From: Anoxypelagibacter denitrificans | GTDB lineage: Bacteria > Pseudomonadota > Alphaproteobacteria > Pelagibacterales > Pelagibacteraceae | DNA: 9,913 nt | Assembly (NCBI GenBank): GCA_017640265.1 | Contig: JAGFVZ010000033.1 | Span: forward strand, 1 to 9,913 | Reading direction: 5' to 3' | Shown: positions 1 to 6,941 of the stretch, piece after piece | Numbering within the stretch: the stretch's first letter is position 1 | How the letters are laid out: the number at the start of each line of letters is the position of its first letter | Position numbers and translations under genes: made by a program | Notes under the pieces: model-generated | What the model was told of the DNA's origin: nothing | The model's database searches: none | Seen by the model: the letters and a program-made list of their open reading frames with translations, nothing else

Positions 1-806
1 CACCTTATCCAGAAACTTCATGGCAACTTCCATGGCTACATTCATTGTTTGGTAACACACCTGCTGTTGCAACTGGGATTGCAGCTGCATTAAAAGTAAA
101 AGGAAAGAAAGACACACGTGTAGTTGCACAAGGTGGCGATGGTGGAACTACAGACATTGGTTTTGGTTGTTTGTCAGGAATGTTTGAGCGTAATGATGAT
201 GTGCTTTATATTTGTTACGACAATGAAGCTTACATGAATACTGGGGTACAACGATCTTCAGCCACACCACCAACAGCACGAACTGCTACAACGATGCCAC
301 TTGGCGACGAACCAGGCAACGTATTTGGAACAGGAAAGAATATGTCTTTAATTGCAATGGCACATAATATTCCTTATGTAGCAACGGCATCCGTGTCAAA
401 TTTGCACGACCTTGAAACAAAAGTTGAAAAAGCAATGAGCTTTCGTGGATCACGCTACATTCATATTTATGTTCCTTGTCCTCTTGGCTGGGGTCACGCA
501 AGCGATATAACAATTGAACTTGCACGTCTCGTAGTTGATTGTGCTCTATTTCCATTGTTTGAAGCCGAACATGGTGCTGTTACTGGTTCAATTCCCATTC
601 GTAAAAGAGTGCCAGTAGAAGAATATCTGCGTCCGCAACGTCGATTTGCACATTTGTTTAAAAAAGGCGCAGTAGATACTCCACGAATTGCTAAAATACA
701 AAAAATGGCTGATGAAAATATTAAACGTTTTAATCTTTTGCGTAAGGAGACTGAATCGTTTGATGGAGTTACAGGTATTAGTTTGAAGGAATCTAAATAT
801 ACGTAA
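1..806 (+). CDS. porB: 2-oxoacid (pyruvate):ferredoxin oxidoreductase, beta subunit, 5'-truncated
   Basis: This is the thiamine-diphosphate-binding beta subunit of a 2-oxoacid:ferredoxin oxidoreductase, which converts pyruvate or a related 2-oxoacid plus CoA to acyl-CoA, CO2 and reduced ferredoxin. The frame is open from base 3, reading PYPETSWQLPWLHSLFGN, a typical PorB segment, so the TTG at 45 is internal and the N terminus with the usual cluster-ligating cysteines lies off the window. The TPP/Mg site is clear: GGDGGTTDIG, then the hallmark YDNEAYMNTG and QRSSATPP, and later CPLGWGH. The C-terminal part (PLFEAEHG onward) has the usual PorB length. The stop overlaps the next start (TAATG), indicating co-transcription and probably coupled translation. 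The alpha/gamma subunits would lie upstream. Substrate is not provable here: pyruvate is the default, but phenylglyoxylate and other 2-oxoacid enzymes of this family look similar. Family certain, substrate uncertain. Confidence 0.9.
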   Translation, partial: PYPETSWQLPWLHSLFGNTPAVATGIAAALKVKGKKDTRVVAQGGDGGTTDIGFGCLSGMFERNDDVLYICYDNEAYMNTGVQRSSATPPTARTATTMPLGDEPGNVFGTGKNMSLIAMAHNIPYVATASVSNLHDLETKVEKAMSFRGSRYIHIYVPCPLGWGHASDITIELARLVVDCALFPLFEAEHGAVTGSIPIRKRVPVEEYLRPQRRFAHLFKKGAVDTPRIAKIQKMADENIKRFNLLRKETESFDGVTGISLKESKYT

Positions 807-2476
807 TGGAAAAAAAAGAAAAATTAACCTCAAAAAAGGACACTGAAAAGAAGCCATTCGCTATTACACTTGATGTTGGCTCGAGTCTAGCCAATGAAAC
901 TGGATCCTGGCGGACTGAACGACCTGTCTATCTTGATCGTTTGCCCCCCTGCAATAATGCCTGTCCAGCTGGTGAGAACATACAATCATGGCTTTATCTG
1001 GCAGAAGAAAAAGATTATGAGGGCGCCTTTCAGGAAATTATGAAAAACAATCCAATGCCCGCAACACACGGCCGGGCATGTTATCACCCTTGTGAGACCG
1101 CATGTAATCGTAAGGATATCGATACAGCAGTAAATATCCATGCAGTAGAACGTTTCATTGGGGACCAGGCAATTGAACATGGCTGGGCTCCAAAACACGA
1201 TGCAAAGCCATCAAAAAAAACTGTACTTATTATCGGTGCCGGACCAAGCGGTTTATCAGCAGCGTATCACTTAACTCGGTTTGGACATAAAGTAACGATT
1301 TACGAAGCTGGGCCTGTCGCTGGTGGTATGATGAGCTTTGGTATACCTGCCTATCGTTTGCCACGAAATATAATTGAAGCAGAAGCAAAGCGTATTTTGA
1401 ACATGGGTATCGAATTAAAACTAAATCACAAAGTTGAAAATGTCGAACATGAAATGAAAACGGGTAAATTTGATGCTTGTTTCCTCGCTATAGGAGCGCA
1501 TCTTGCCAAACGTATCGATATCCCAACTCCGGATACCAGTAAAATTCTTGATGCTGCAGGTGTTTTGCGTGAGATGGAAACTGGTAAAAATCCACCTAAA
1601 CTGGGTCGTCGCGTTGTAGTTTATGGAGGAGGTGACACAGCAGTTGACGTTGCTCGTACTGCTAAACGGTTAGGTGCAGAAGAAACAATTATTGTTTACC
1701 GAAGTGGACCTGGACAAATGAAAGCACACGATTTTGAAGTCAAGGAAGCACTTGAAGAAGGTGTGAAACTAAATTGGCTCTCAACTATTAAAGAAATGGA
1801 TGCTTCAGGCTCAATCAAAGTTGAAAAAATGGAACTTGGTGACGATGGTTATCCTAAGCCTACCGGTAAGTTTGAAACGATCGAAGCTGATTCAATGGTG
1901 CTTGCACTCGGTCAAAACGTAGATACGTCTTTTATTAAAAAAATACCTGGATTAAAAATTTCTGATAATGTTGTAGAAGTTAATTCCAGTATGATGACAG
2001 GTTATCCCGGCCTCTTTGCTGGAGGCGATATGGTTCCGAGCGAACGAACTATTACAGTGGCGGTCGGCCATGGCAAAAAGGCAGCACGTGAGATTGATGC
2101 TTGGCTTTCTGGCAAAACTTATAAGCCATTACCTAAACACGAACTTGCTAGTTTTGATAAATTAAATAAATGGTACTACACAGACGCCCCTATTACTGTA
2201 CAACCACAACTTAACACCATTCGTCGCCAAACTACGTTTGAAGAAGTTTTGGGCGGTCTTGATGGAAGCAATGCACTCTATGAGGCACGTCGATGTCTAT
2301 CTTGCGGCAATTGTTTTGAGTGTGATAACTGTTACGGCGTGTGTCCTGATAACGCTGTTATTAAACTAGGTCCTGGCAAGCGTTTTAAATTTAATTACGA
2401 TTATTGTAAAGGTTGTGGCATATGTGCTAAGGAATGTCCTTGTGGAGCCATCAAGATGGTACCTGAGCAAATCTAA
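806..2476 (+). CDS. GltD-like FAD/NAD(P) oxidoreductase fused to a 2[4Fe-4S] ferredoxin domain
   Basis: This 556-aa cytoplasmic iron-sulfur flavoprotein resembles the small subunit of glutamate synthase. The N-terminal Fer4_20-type domain has Cys49, Cys53, Cys92, Cys96 and Cys100 (PPCNNACPAG and CYHPCETACNR). An FAD-binding Rossmann motif GAGPSG lies at 144-149, an NAD(P)H motif GGGDTA at 274-279, and the second FAD motif GLFAGGD near 402-408. The C terminus (about 495-556) adds a ferredoxin domain with Cys503/506/509/513 and Cys534/537/540/544, enough for two [4Fe-4S] clusters; Cys497, Cys500 and Cys546 are extra. There is no glutamate synthase large subunit beside it. Its start overlaps the stop of porB, so the likely role is electron transfer between the 2-oxoacid oxidoreductase and NAD(P), as in PadF-like or PorD-GltD-like subunits. 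The best GAAGGA sequence lies 15 bases upstream, too far for a normal ribosome site, which fits translational coupling. Direction and NAD versus NADP preference cannot be read from the sequence. Confidence 0.88.
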   Translation: MEKKEKLTSKKDTEKKPFAITLDVGSSLANETGSWRTERPVYLDRLPPCNNACPAGENIQSWLYLAEEKDYEGAFQEIMKNNPMPATHGRACYHPCETACNRKDIDTAVNIHAVERFIGDQAIEHGWAPKHDAKPSKKTVLIIGAGPSGLSAAYHLTRFGHKVTIYEAGPVAGGMMSFGIPAYRLPRNIIEAEAKRILNMGIELKLNHKVENVEHEMKTGKFDACFLAIGAHLAKRIDIPTPDTSKILDAAGVLREMETGKNPPKLGRRVVVYGGGDTAVDVARTAKRLGAEETIIVYRSGPGQMKAHDFEVKEALEEGVKLNWLSTIKEMDASGSIKVEKMELGDDGYPKPTGKFETIEADSMVLALGQNVDTSFIKKIPGLKISDNVVEVNSSMMTGYPGLFAGGDMVPSERTITVAVGHGKKAAREIDAWLSGKTYKPLPKHELASFDKLNKWYYTDAPITVQPQLNTIRRQTTFEEVLGGLDGSNALYEARRCLSCGNCFECDNCYGVCPDNAVIKLGPGKRFKFNYDYCKGCGICAKECPCGAIKMVPEQI

Positions 2477-2511
2477 ATATGCACTAATAGATTTTAGCTA
2501 TTTTTTTTTTT
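2469..2511 (+). terminator. Possible weak terminator between convergent genes
   Basis: A 7-bp inverted repeat AAATCTA (2469-2475) / TAGATTT (2488-2494) with a 12-base loop sits over the stop of the flavoprotein gene, followed after about six bases by a long T run (2501-2511). On the + strand this could end the por transcript. The stem is AT-rich and weak, and the T run also encodes lysine codons of the convergent phaR, so the call is tentative. Confidence 0.35.
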
Positions 2512-3006
2512 AATTTCTTCTACTTGAGTTTTTAAGTTATTGATCTGAGAAACGAGATCATTAATATTTTGATTGTTATTTTTGGAACTTTCCTTTTTAG
2601 TTTTTTTAGATTGATTTTTACTAGAAACGTTTGGATCATAAAATTTTTGTAGGTCAAATGGATCAAATTTCACAAATGAAGACATACCTTTAGTAAAAAT
2701 GTCGTTAGCATTAGCAAAATTATGAACGCCATTTAAAAATGCAAACATGTCTGTAGCTTTGTTATTTTCATAGAACAATATTATTTGTTTTAAAAATGCT
2801 TCGGGAACTAAATTGGTTCCTGCATTTTCTCTTTCTAACATTATTTGAATTAGAATTGCAGAAGTAATATTTTTTTTACTTTCTACATCGATTATTTTAA
2901 AATTTGCATTTTTTTTTATGAGTTCAACAATATCGTCTTGGGTTACATAAGCACTTGTTTCTGTGTTATAGAGCCTTCGATTAGAATATTTTTTTATTTC
3001 AATCAT
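2494..3006 (-). CDS. phaR: Polyhydroxyalkanoate synthesis regulator PhaR
   Basis: This 170-aa protein matches the PhaR family of PHB-responsive repressors, which bind TGC-rich operators and are released by nascent PHB granules, derepressing phasin genes. The N-terminal DNA-binding domain (residues 2 to about 61) is highly characteristic: IKKYSNRRLYNTETSAYVT, then the DDIVELI and IDVESKKNIT segments. The PHB-accumulation domain follows with LVPEAFLKQIILFYENN (about 67-82). The tail is a lysine/asparagine-rich linker (about 127-148) and a short predicted coiled coil (about 149-166). The gene lies downstream of phaC on the same strand, with six bases between the phaC stop and the phaR ATG and no visible Shine-Dalgarno sequence, so it is probably co-transcribed and translationally coupled. 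Its likely targets are the TGCA-rich repeats upstream of phaC, phaP and perhaps the TRAP gene. Identity is secure; operator choice is inferred. Confidence 0.95.
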   Translation of the reverse strand: MIEIKKYSNRRLYNTETSAYVTQDDIVELIKKNANFKIIDVESKKNITSAILIQIMLERENAGTNLVPEAFLKQIILFYENNKATDMFAFLNGVHNFANANDIFTKGMSSFVKFDPFDLQKFYDPNVSSKNQSKKTKKESSKNNNQNINDLVSQINNLKTQVEEIKKKNS

Positions 3007-3012
3007 ACTTTT

Positions 3013-4965
3013 TTATTTTTGAATAACATATTGTCCCGGAGCTTTGTATAGGGGAGGATAGTTTTTTAAATTAAGATTTTCTACATCTTTTAATTCGCCA
3101 GAATGTTTACTCAGCCATTTAATCCAAGTTGGCCACCAAGAACCTTCATTTTTTACAGCAGACTCTAACCATTTTTCTGGTGTCGTTTTTACGTTATCTT
3201 TATCTGTTGAATAAAAAAATGATTTACCAGGTTTGGTATTTTTGCCCCTCATAATGCCTGCGACATGACCAGAGTTACTTAGAACGAACTTAACGTTACT
3301 GTTGTAAGATTTAAGTCCTTCAAACACGGCTTTCCAAGGGCAAATATGGTCTGCAGTTGCTGCGACATGGAACATCGGGGTAGATATTTTACTTAGATCA
3401 ATTTTTTTTCCTTTTAATTCATAATTATTTTTTACTAAATTATTATTAAGACAGATTGATCTAAGATAATCGCTATATACTTTTTTAGGCAAGTTTATTG
3501 GGTCACTATTCCAATAGAGCATATCGTAAGCGGACGGTTCGTCTCCTAACATGTAATTATTTACAACATAATTCCAATATAAATCCCCTGGTCTCAAAAA
3601 ATTAAACACAGCAGATAGATTTTTTCCATCAAAATATCCAACTTTCTCCATTTCTTTCTCTATACTGCTAATTTGTTCTTCCGAGACAAACATTTGTAGA
3701 TCTCCAAAATTTTTAAAATCAACAAGACTTGCAAAGAAAGTTGCCGAATTAATATAATCTTTTATTTTAGCATTTTTTAAATGTGCAGACGAAGTAAAGA
3801 GAGACGTTTCTTTTTTCTTAATATTGTTCAGGTGCGCAAGAGTCATTGCCAAAAGAGTGCCTCCTATACAATAGGACGCTACATTTACTTTTGAAGCCCC
3901 AGATTTTTTGCAAGCTACTTTGAGAGCTTCCAAAACACCATCCTCAATATAATTTATAAATTCATGATCCCCTGAATCAGGGCCTGGATTTTTCCATGAC
4001 ATTAAAAAAGTATTGATTTTATTTTCAACTAAAAATTTAACGAGTGATTTTTTCTCGTTTAAATCCATGATGTAATATTTATTTATAAACGGAGGAATTA
4101 CTAATAACGGGTTTTCAAATTGTTTTTCCGTATCGCTATTATAATGTATTAATTCAAAAATATCGTTTTTATAGATTACTTCCCCTTTTGTTGTTGCTAG
4201 GTTCTTGCCAACTTCAAAATCATCAAGTTTTGTTTGTGAAATAAAAAAAGGATGTTTCAAACTATCTTTTCTGTAATTCTCGTATCCCCTTACAAGATTC
4301 TGACCACCTTCTGCAATTGTTCTTGCTAAAATATCTGGATTTGTAAGCACAAAGTTGGATGGAGACATGGCCATACTTATTTGCTTAATATAAAATTTAA
4401 AATAAGCTTTCTGTCTCGGATCATCAAATTCTCCTTTTTCGACAAGATTCTCAAGTAATGTGGTTGTAATTAAATAAAATTGTTTTACAAAATCAAAAAG
4501 CAAGTTTTCACTCCACTCTTTGCTTGAAAATCTTTGATCTGCTTTATTTGGTTCGATAATTGGATTTGCTTCTTGATTGGAAGCTTTTGATAAAAAATAA
4601 TAATTTAGTTTTACAATATCGTTTAGCCAAATATGCATATTTTCAAAATGTAATGAAGGATCTTTATGAATTTTAGCAGAAAAACTATTTAAACTTTCAA
4701 GAATTCTATTCGTGGTTGGAGCAATCAAGCCATATAGATCTTGGGGGTTGAAATCTTGCTTCACAGAATTTTTTTCTGGCTTTTGATCTTCTTTTAGGTT
4801 TTTTGTAAAACTACCATTGTTTTTTATAAAACCATCATACAGTTTGAGATTATTCTCAAAAATTTCATTTAATCCTTTAAAATTTAATTCTTTAAAGTCG
4901 GTTGAGTCCACTTTAGCTTTGGTCTTGTCTTTAGATTTATCCTTCTTAATTTTTTTTATTTCCAT
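3013..4965 (-). CDS. phaC: Class I poly(R)-3-hydroxyalkanoate synthase PhaC
   Basis: Polymerises (R)-3-hydroxybutyryl-CoA into PHB on the granule surface. From the ATG at 4965 it has 650 aa, somewhat longer than typical class I enzymes (about 590-600), the excess being a lysine-rich N terminus. The alpha/beta-hydrolase domain carries Cys366 in SYCIGG, Asp539 in ATADHICPW and His567 in SNSGHVAG, the expected catalytic triad, plus NKYYIMDL and FLMSWKNP, hallmarks of the family. The lipase-like box starts with Ser where Gly is usual. The frame is open to a TTG at 5025, but this lies upstream of a TATAAT -10 box at 5006-5011 and adds an unrelated 20-residue segment, so the ATG is preferred. There is no clear Shine-Dalgarno sequence. 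It is followed by phaR and is divergent from phaP. Confidence 0.95.
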   Translation of the reverse strand: MEIKKIKKDKSKDKTKAKVDSTDFKELNFKGLNEIFENNLKLYDGFIKNNGSFTKNLKEDQKPEKNSVKQDFNPQDLYGLIAPTTNRILESLNSFSAKIHKDPSLHFENMHIWLNDIVKLNYYFLSKASNQEANPIIEPNKADQRFSSKEWSENLLFDFVKQFYLITTTLLENLVEKGEFDDPRQKAYFKFYIKQISMAMSPSNFVLTNPDILARTIAEGGQNLVRGYENYRKDSLKHPFFISQTKLDDFEVGKNLATTKGEVIYKNDIFELIHYNSDTEKQFENPLLVIPPFINKYYIMDLNEKKSLVKFLVENKINTFLMSWKNPGPDSGDHEFINYIEDGVLEALKVACKKSGASKVNVASYCIGGTLLAMTLAHLNNIKKKETSLFTSSAHLKNAKIKDYINSATFFASLVDFKNFGDLQMFVSEEQISSIEKEMEKVGYFDGKNLSAVFNFLRPGDLYWNYVVNNYMLGDEPSAYDMLYWNSDPINLPKKVYSDYLRSICLNNNLVKNNYELKGKKIDLSKISTPMFHVAATADHICPWKAVFEGLKSYNSNVKFVLSNSGHVAGIMRGKNTKPGKSFFYSTDKDNVKTTPEKWLESAVKNEGSWWPTWIKWLSKHSGELKDVENLNLKNYPPLYKAPGQYVIQK

Positions 4966-4989
4966 GGATACAAGATTATTCAAATTATG

Positions 4990-5011
4990 ATGCAGATGCA
5001 ATAAAATTATA
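4990..5011 (-). promoter_or_regulatory. Probable phaC promoter (-10 box) with a TGCA-rich operator at the start site
   Basis: On the minus strand a consensus TATAAT (complement of 5006-5011) is followed by ATTGCATCTGCAT (complement of 4990-5002), placing a TGC/GCA-rich element at the expected transcription start, about 35 bases before the phaC ATG. No good -35 element was found. PhaR proteins are known to bind TGC-rich repeats, so repression of phaC by PhaR is the inferred function. Confidence 0.55.
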
Positions 5012-5099
5012 CTGTATCGCACCAATTACTTATTTTGAATAACATCAAATTATGTGTGAAAAACAACGTTTTTTTGACTTAAAATGCATGATTTTGTCT

Positions 5100-5119
5100 A
5101 TATTGTCGCACCGCAATAT
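5100..5119. promoter_or_regulatory. Inverted repeat ATATTG-N8-CAATAT upstream of phaP
   Basis: Perfect 6-bp arms ATATTG (5100-5105) and CAATAT (5114-5119) flank eight bases. The arms match the outer part of the 5134-5150 palindrome, and the two centres are about 32 bp apart, three helical turns. It may be a second binding site for the same regulator. An ATGCAT palindrome lies nearby at 5084-5089. Confidence 0.4.
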
Positions 5120-5124
5120 TTTTC

Positions 5125-5153
5125 TTGCTTATTATATTGCAATGCAATATAAG
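5125..5153 (+). promoter_or_regulatory. phaP promoter with an operator-like palindrome in its spacer
   Basis: TTGCTT (5125-5130) and TATAAG (5148-5153) are separated by exactly 17 bases, a good sigma-70-type promoter. The spacer and the edge of the -10 box are occupied by a perfect quasi-palindrome, ATATTGC-AAT-GCAATAT (5134-5150). A protein bound there would block RNA polymerase. PhaR repression of phasin genes through TGC-rich sites is well established in Paracoccus and Rhodobacter; that this site is the PhaR operator is inferred. Confidence 0.6.
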
Positions 5154-5186
5154 CGTGCCTATATGTATAACAATAATAATAAATAT

Positions 5187-5192
5187 AAGGAG
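5187..5192 (+). promoter_or_regulatory. phaP ribosome binding site
   Basis: AAGGAG lies six bases before the ATG at 5199. It decides the phasin start: the frame stays open upstream to 5052, but that stretch contains the promoter and has no phasin-like residues. Confidence 0.85.
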
Positions 5193-5198
5193 ATATAT

Positions 5199-5657
5199 AT
5201 GACTAACGATTACACAAACCCTTTTGATTTCTTCGATTATCAAAAGTTTTTGTCTGCTGTTAAATTACCAGCAGCTGGAAGTAATGAACAAGCAACAGCT
5301 GGTTCAAAGAAAACCTTAGAAGCGTACGCAGGTGCTTCAAAGGCAATCTATGAAGGCTTCAACACTTTTGCTAAAAAGCAAGTAGAAATTTTAAATTCTG
5401 CTATTGCAAGCGCAAAAGAAGCTACTTCAGATCTTTCTAGTGGAAAGCCTCAGGACAATGCCGCTAAATCAATTGCACTTACTAAACAGTCAATTGAAGC
5501 AGCACAAGCAAATGTTTCTGACTTGGTAAAAATCTACGAAAAGACAGCTAATGAAACTTTTGCAATCTTGAACTCAAGATTTTTAGAAGGTTTAAGTGAA
5601 CTTCAAGATGTTGCAGCTAATGCAAGCAACAAAGCATCAGCGCCATCTAAGAAGTAA
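5199..5657 (+). CDS. phaP: Phasin, PHB granule-associated protein
   Basis: This 152-aa protein is a phasin, the small amphipathic helical protein that coats PHB granules and controls their size and number. It begins with an aromatic segment (NPFDFFDYQKFL) common in the Phasin_2 family, followed by an alanine-rich, cysteine-free, helix-forming body: EAYAGASKAIYEGFNTFAKKQ, repeated A/S-K patterns, and NETFAILNSRFLEGLSELQD. There is no signal peptide. It has the strongest translation signals in the window (AAGGAG at ideal spacing), as expected for an abundant granule protein. It is divergent from phaC with a shared 233-bp regulatory region, and a perfect inverted repeat follows its stop. The upstream start at 5052 was rejected because the extra residues overlap the promoter. 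Confidence 0.9.
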   Translation: MTNDYTNPFDFFDYQKFLSAVKLPAAGSNEQATAGSKKTLEAYAGASKAIYEGFNTFAKKQVEILNSAIASAKEATSDLSSGKPQDNAAKSIALTKQSIEAAQANVSDLVKIYEKTANETFAILNSRFLEGLSELQDVAANASNKASAPSKK

Positions 5658-5667
5658 TGATAAAATA

Positions 5668-5732
5668 TTAACAAGGCCAATAAAATTTTAGCTTTTCCCC
5701 CTTGAAGAAATGATAAAAGTTGGCCTTGTTAA
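5668..5732 (+). ncRNA. Perfect 13-bp inverted repeat with a 39-base loop after phaP; possible 3'-UTR hairpin or sRNA
   Basis: TTAACAAGGCCAA (5668-5680) is perfectly complementary to TTGGCCTTGTTAA (5720-5732). Inside the 39-base loop a further CTTTT (5692-5696) / AAAAG (5715-5719) helix can form, presenting a C-rich terminal loop around CCCCCTTG (5697-5704). There is no T run after the right arm, so it is not a classic intrinsic terminator. It could be a transcript-end stabiliser, a processed 3'-UTR RNA or a regulatory element between phaP and the downstream genes. The inverted repeat is directly visible; the RNA call is inference. Confidence 0.45.
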
Positions 5733-5746
5733 GCTTAAGTGAATAG

Positions 5747-6052
5747 ATGAAAAATATTATAATGATGATAAAAAAAATGATGATAAAAAAAATGATAAAA
5801 AAAGTGTGGAATTTTTTCGAAAACCTAGGATGTGTCAGAGCGGCAGATAGTTTAGCTCGACAAGGTTTTCACGAAGAAGCTGAAGTGCTTATGTTAGCTA
5901 TGTTAATTAAAGAAGCAAATATTAAGTTAGAGCGAATGAAAAAACTTGAAGCTGAACAAGTAAAAGAAACAAAATTTGGTTATAATCCTTTGAGACATTA
6001 TTTCTTGCTTGCTTTTTCTTCTCCATTCGTGTCAATTGACTTTGGGAAATAA
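5747..6052 (+). CDS. Small protein of unknown function in the pha cluster
   Basis: I do not recognise this 101-aa protein. It begins with a low-complexity, methionine/lysine-rich stretch made by a 15-bp tandem repeat (MMIKK MMIKK MIKK), then a conserved-looking helical core (NFFENLGCVRAADSLARQG, then EEAEVLMLAMLIKEANIKLERMKKLEAE), and ends with a short hydrophobic segment (HYFLLAFSSPF). There is no signal peptide or clear membrane helix. The start is uncertain: the ATG at 5747 has a weak AAGTGA four bases upstream, and several in-frame ATGs follow within the repeat (5762, 5765, 5777, 5780, 5792). It ends two bases before phaB, so the two are probably co-transcribed, with the phaB ribosome site (GGGA at 6044-6047) inside its end. 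That position suggests a granule- or PHB-related role, but nothing in the sequence proves it. Confidence 0.65.
   Translation: MKNIIMMIKKMMIKKMIKKVWNFFENLGCVRAADSLARQGFHEEAEVLMLAMLIKEANIKLERMKKLEAEQVKETKFGYNPLRHYFLLAFSSPFVSIDFGK
5762..5803 (+). repeat. 15-bp coding tandem repeat (2.8 copies)
   Basis: Two exact copies of ATGATGATAAAAAAA (5762-5776, 5777-5791) and a third copy lacking one ATG (5792-5803) encode MMIKK MMIKK MIKK. The long A runs make this a candidate for slippage and length change, and every unit offers alternative start codons. Confidence 0.85.
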
Positions 6053-6054
6053 GA

Positions 6055-6780
6055 ATGACAAAAATTGCATTAGTCACAGGCGGAACAAGAGGAATTGGAG
6101 AGGCCATTGCTGCAAGATTAAAAGAAGATGGTCACACAGTTATAAGTAGTTACGTTGGAAATGATGCAAGAGCTGAAGAATTTTCAAAAAGAACTGGAAT
6201 AAAGACTTATAAATTCGATGCAGCTTATTTTGAAAGCTGTAAAAAAACAATTGAAGCAATAGAGAACGATCTCGGCTCTAATATTGATATTCTTGTTAAT
6301 AATGCCGGAATTACCAAAGATCGATTTCTCCAAAAAATGTCCCCAGAAGAATGGACCGCAGTAATCAATACTAATTTGAATTCAATGTTTAATGTTACAC
6401 GATGCACAATTGAAAAGATGCGTTTGAAAAAATTTGGAAGAATTATTTCTATTGGCTCAATAAATGGATTAAAGGGTCAAATCGGACAATCAAACTATAG
6501 TGCTGCAAAAGCAGGCGTTATAGGATTTTCAAAAGCAATTGCTTTAGAAAATGCAAATAAGGGAATAACTGTAAATGTAGTTGCTCCAGGATACATCGGA
6601 ACAGAAATGGTCAAAAAAATAGATCCAGAGATTTTAAAAGGAATCGTTTCCCAAATCCCTGTGGGACGATTGGGCGAACCCCATGAAGTAGCCTCGCTGG
6701 TGAGCTATCTCGCTGGTGATCAAGCTTCATTTATAACTGGTGCTACATTCTCAATAAATGGCGGCCAGTACTTACAATAA
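6055..6780 (+). CDS. phaB: Acetoacetyl-CoA reductase (NADPH-type, SDR family)
   Basis: Reduces acetoacetyl-CoA to (R)-3-hydroxybutyryl-CoA, the PhaC substrate. The 241-aa protein is a classical short-chain dehydrogenase of normal length: nucleotide-binding TGGTRGIG at 8-15, NNAG at 82-85, Ser135, Tyr148 and Lys152 (YSAAK). The segment SINGLKGQIGQSNYSAAKAG is diagnostic of PhaB rather than FabG, and APGYIGTEM and the C-terminal SINGG are also conserved. It starts two bases after the upstream small gene, with GGGA seven bases ahead of the ATG inside that gene. It is followed by a possible small peptide gene and phaA, making a phaB-phaA order. FabG-like activity on ACP substrates is the alternative, less likely given the neighbours. 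Confidence 0.93.
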   Translation: MTKIALVTGGTRGIGEAIAARLKEDGHTVISSYVGNDARAEEFSKRTGIKTYKFDAAYFESCKKTIEAIENDLGSNIDILVNNAGITKDRFLQKMSPEEWTAVINTNLNSMFNVTRCTIEKMRLKKFGRIISIGSINGLKGQIGQSNYSAAKAGVIGFSKAIALENANKGITVNVVAPGYIGTEMVKKIDPEILKGIVSQIPVGRLGEPHEVASLVSYLAGDQASFITGATFSINGGQYLQ

Positions 6781-6788
6781 AGGACAAT

Positions 6789-6917
6789 ATGCACATAATC
6801 ATTGCTTTATTATTAATGACAAATGTAGAAAGCTCTTTCGATCCAAAGTCTAGTGAACAATACAGTGCTATTAAGAAAACGGTTCAGGTTGTTAGATTAA
6901 TCAGTGGAATAAAATAA
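6789..6917 (+). CDS. Possible 42-aa peptide with hydrophobic N terminus, between phaB and phaA
   Basis: A short frame starts with ATG at 6789, four bases after AAAGGA (6779-6784, overlapping the phaB stop), and ends at TAA 6915-6917. It has a hydrophobic N terminus (MHIIIALLLLM) followed by a polar, mixed-charge part (TNVESSFDPKSSEQYSAIKK) and a short hydrophobic end. It fills most of the 161-base phaB-phaA gap. I recognise no family. The ribosome site, tight spacing and sensible composition favour a real gene, but chance open frames of this length are common in AT-rich DNA. Confidence 0.4.
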   Translation: MHIIIALLLMTNVESSFDPKSSEQYSAIKKTVQVVRLISGIK

Positions 6918-6941
6918 AGATAAAAACAAGGGAGAAAAATT

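Noticed and set aside
45..806. PorB starting at the TTG at 45
   Set aside because: The frame is open to the window edge and the upstream residues (PETSWQLPWLHS) are conserved PorB sequence, so the gene is truncated rather than starting here.
4966..5025. TTG start for PhaC at 5025
   Set aside because: A TATAAT box lies between it and the ATG at 4965, no ribosome site precedes it, and the extra 20 residues do not resemble PhaC.
3017..5045. Repeated 13-mer TTTTGAATAACAT at 3017-3029 and 5033-5045, flanking phaC
   Set aside because: It is short, AT-rich, partly coding at one end and has no other mobile-element signs; chance is the simpler explanation.
5052..5198. In-frame N-terminal extension of the phasin starting at 5052
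   Set aside because: It overlaps the phaP promoter and palindrome, has no phasin-like composition, and an ideal AAGGAG precedes the ATG at 5199.
5668..5732. Classic rho-independent terminator for phaP
   Set aside because: The loop is 39 bases long and there is no T run after the right arm, so it was called as a hairpin or RNA element instead.
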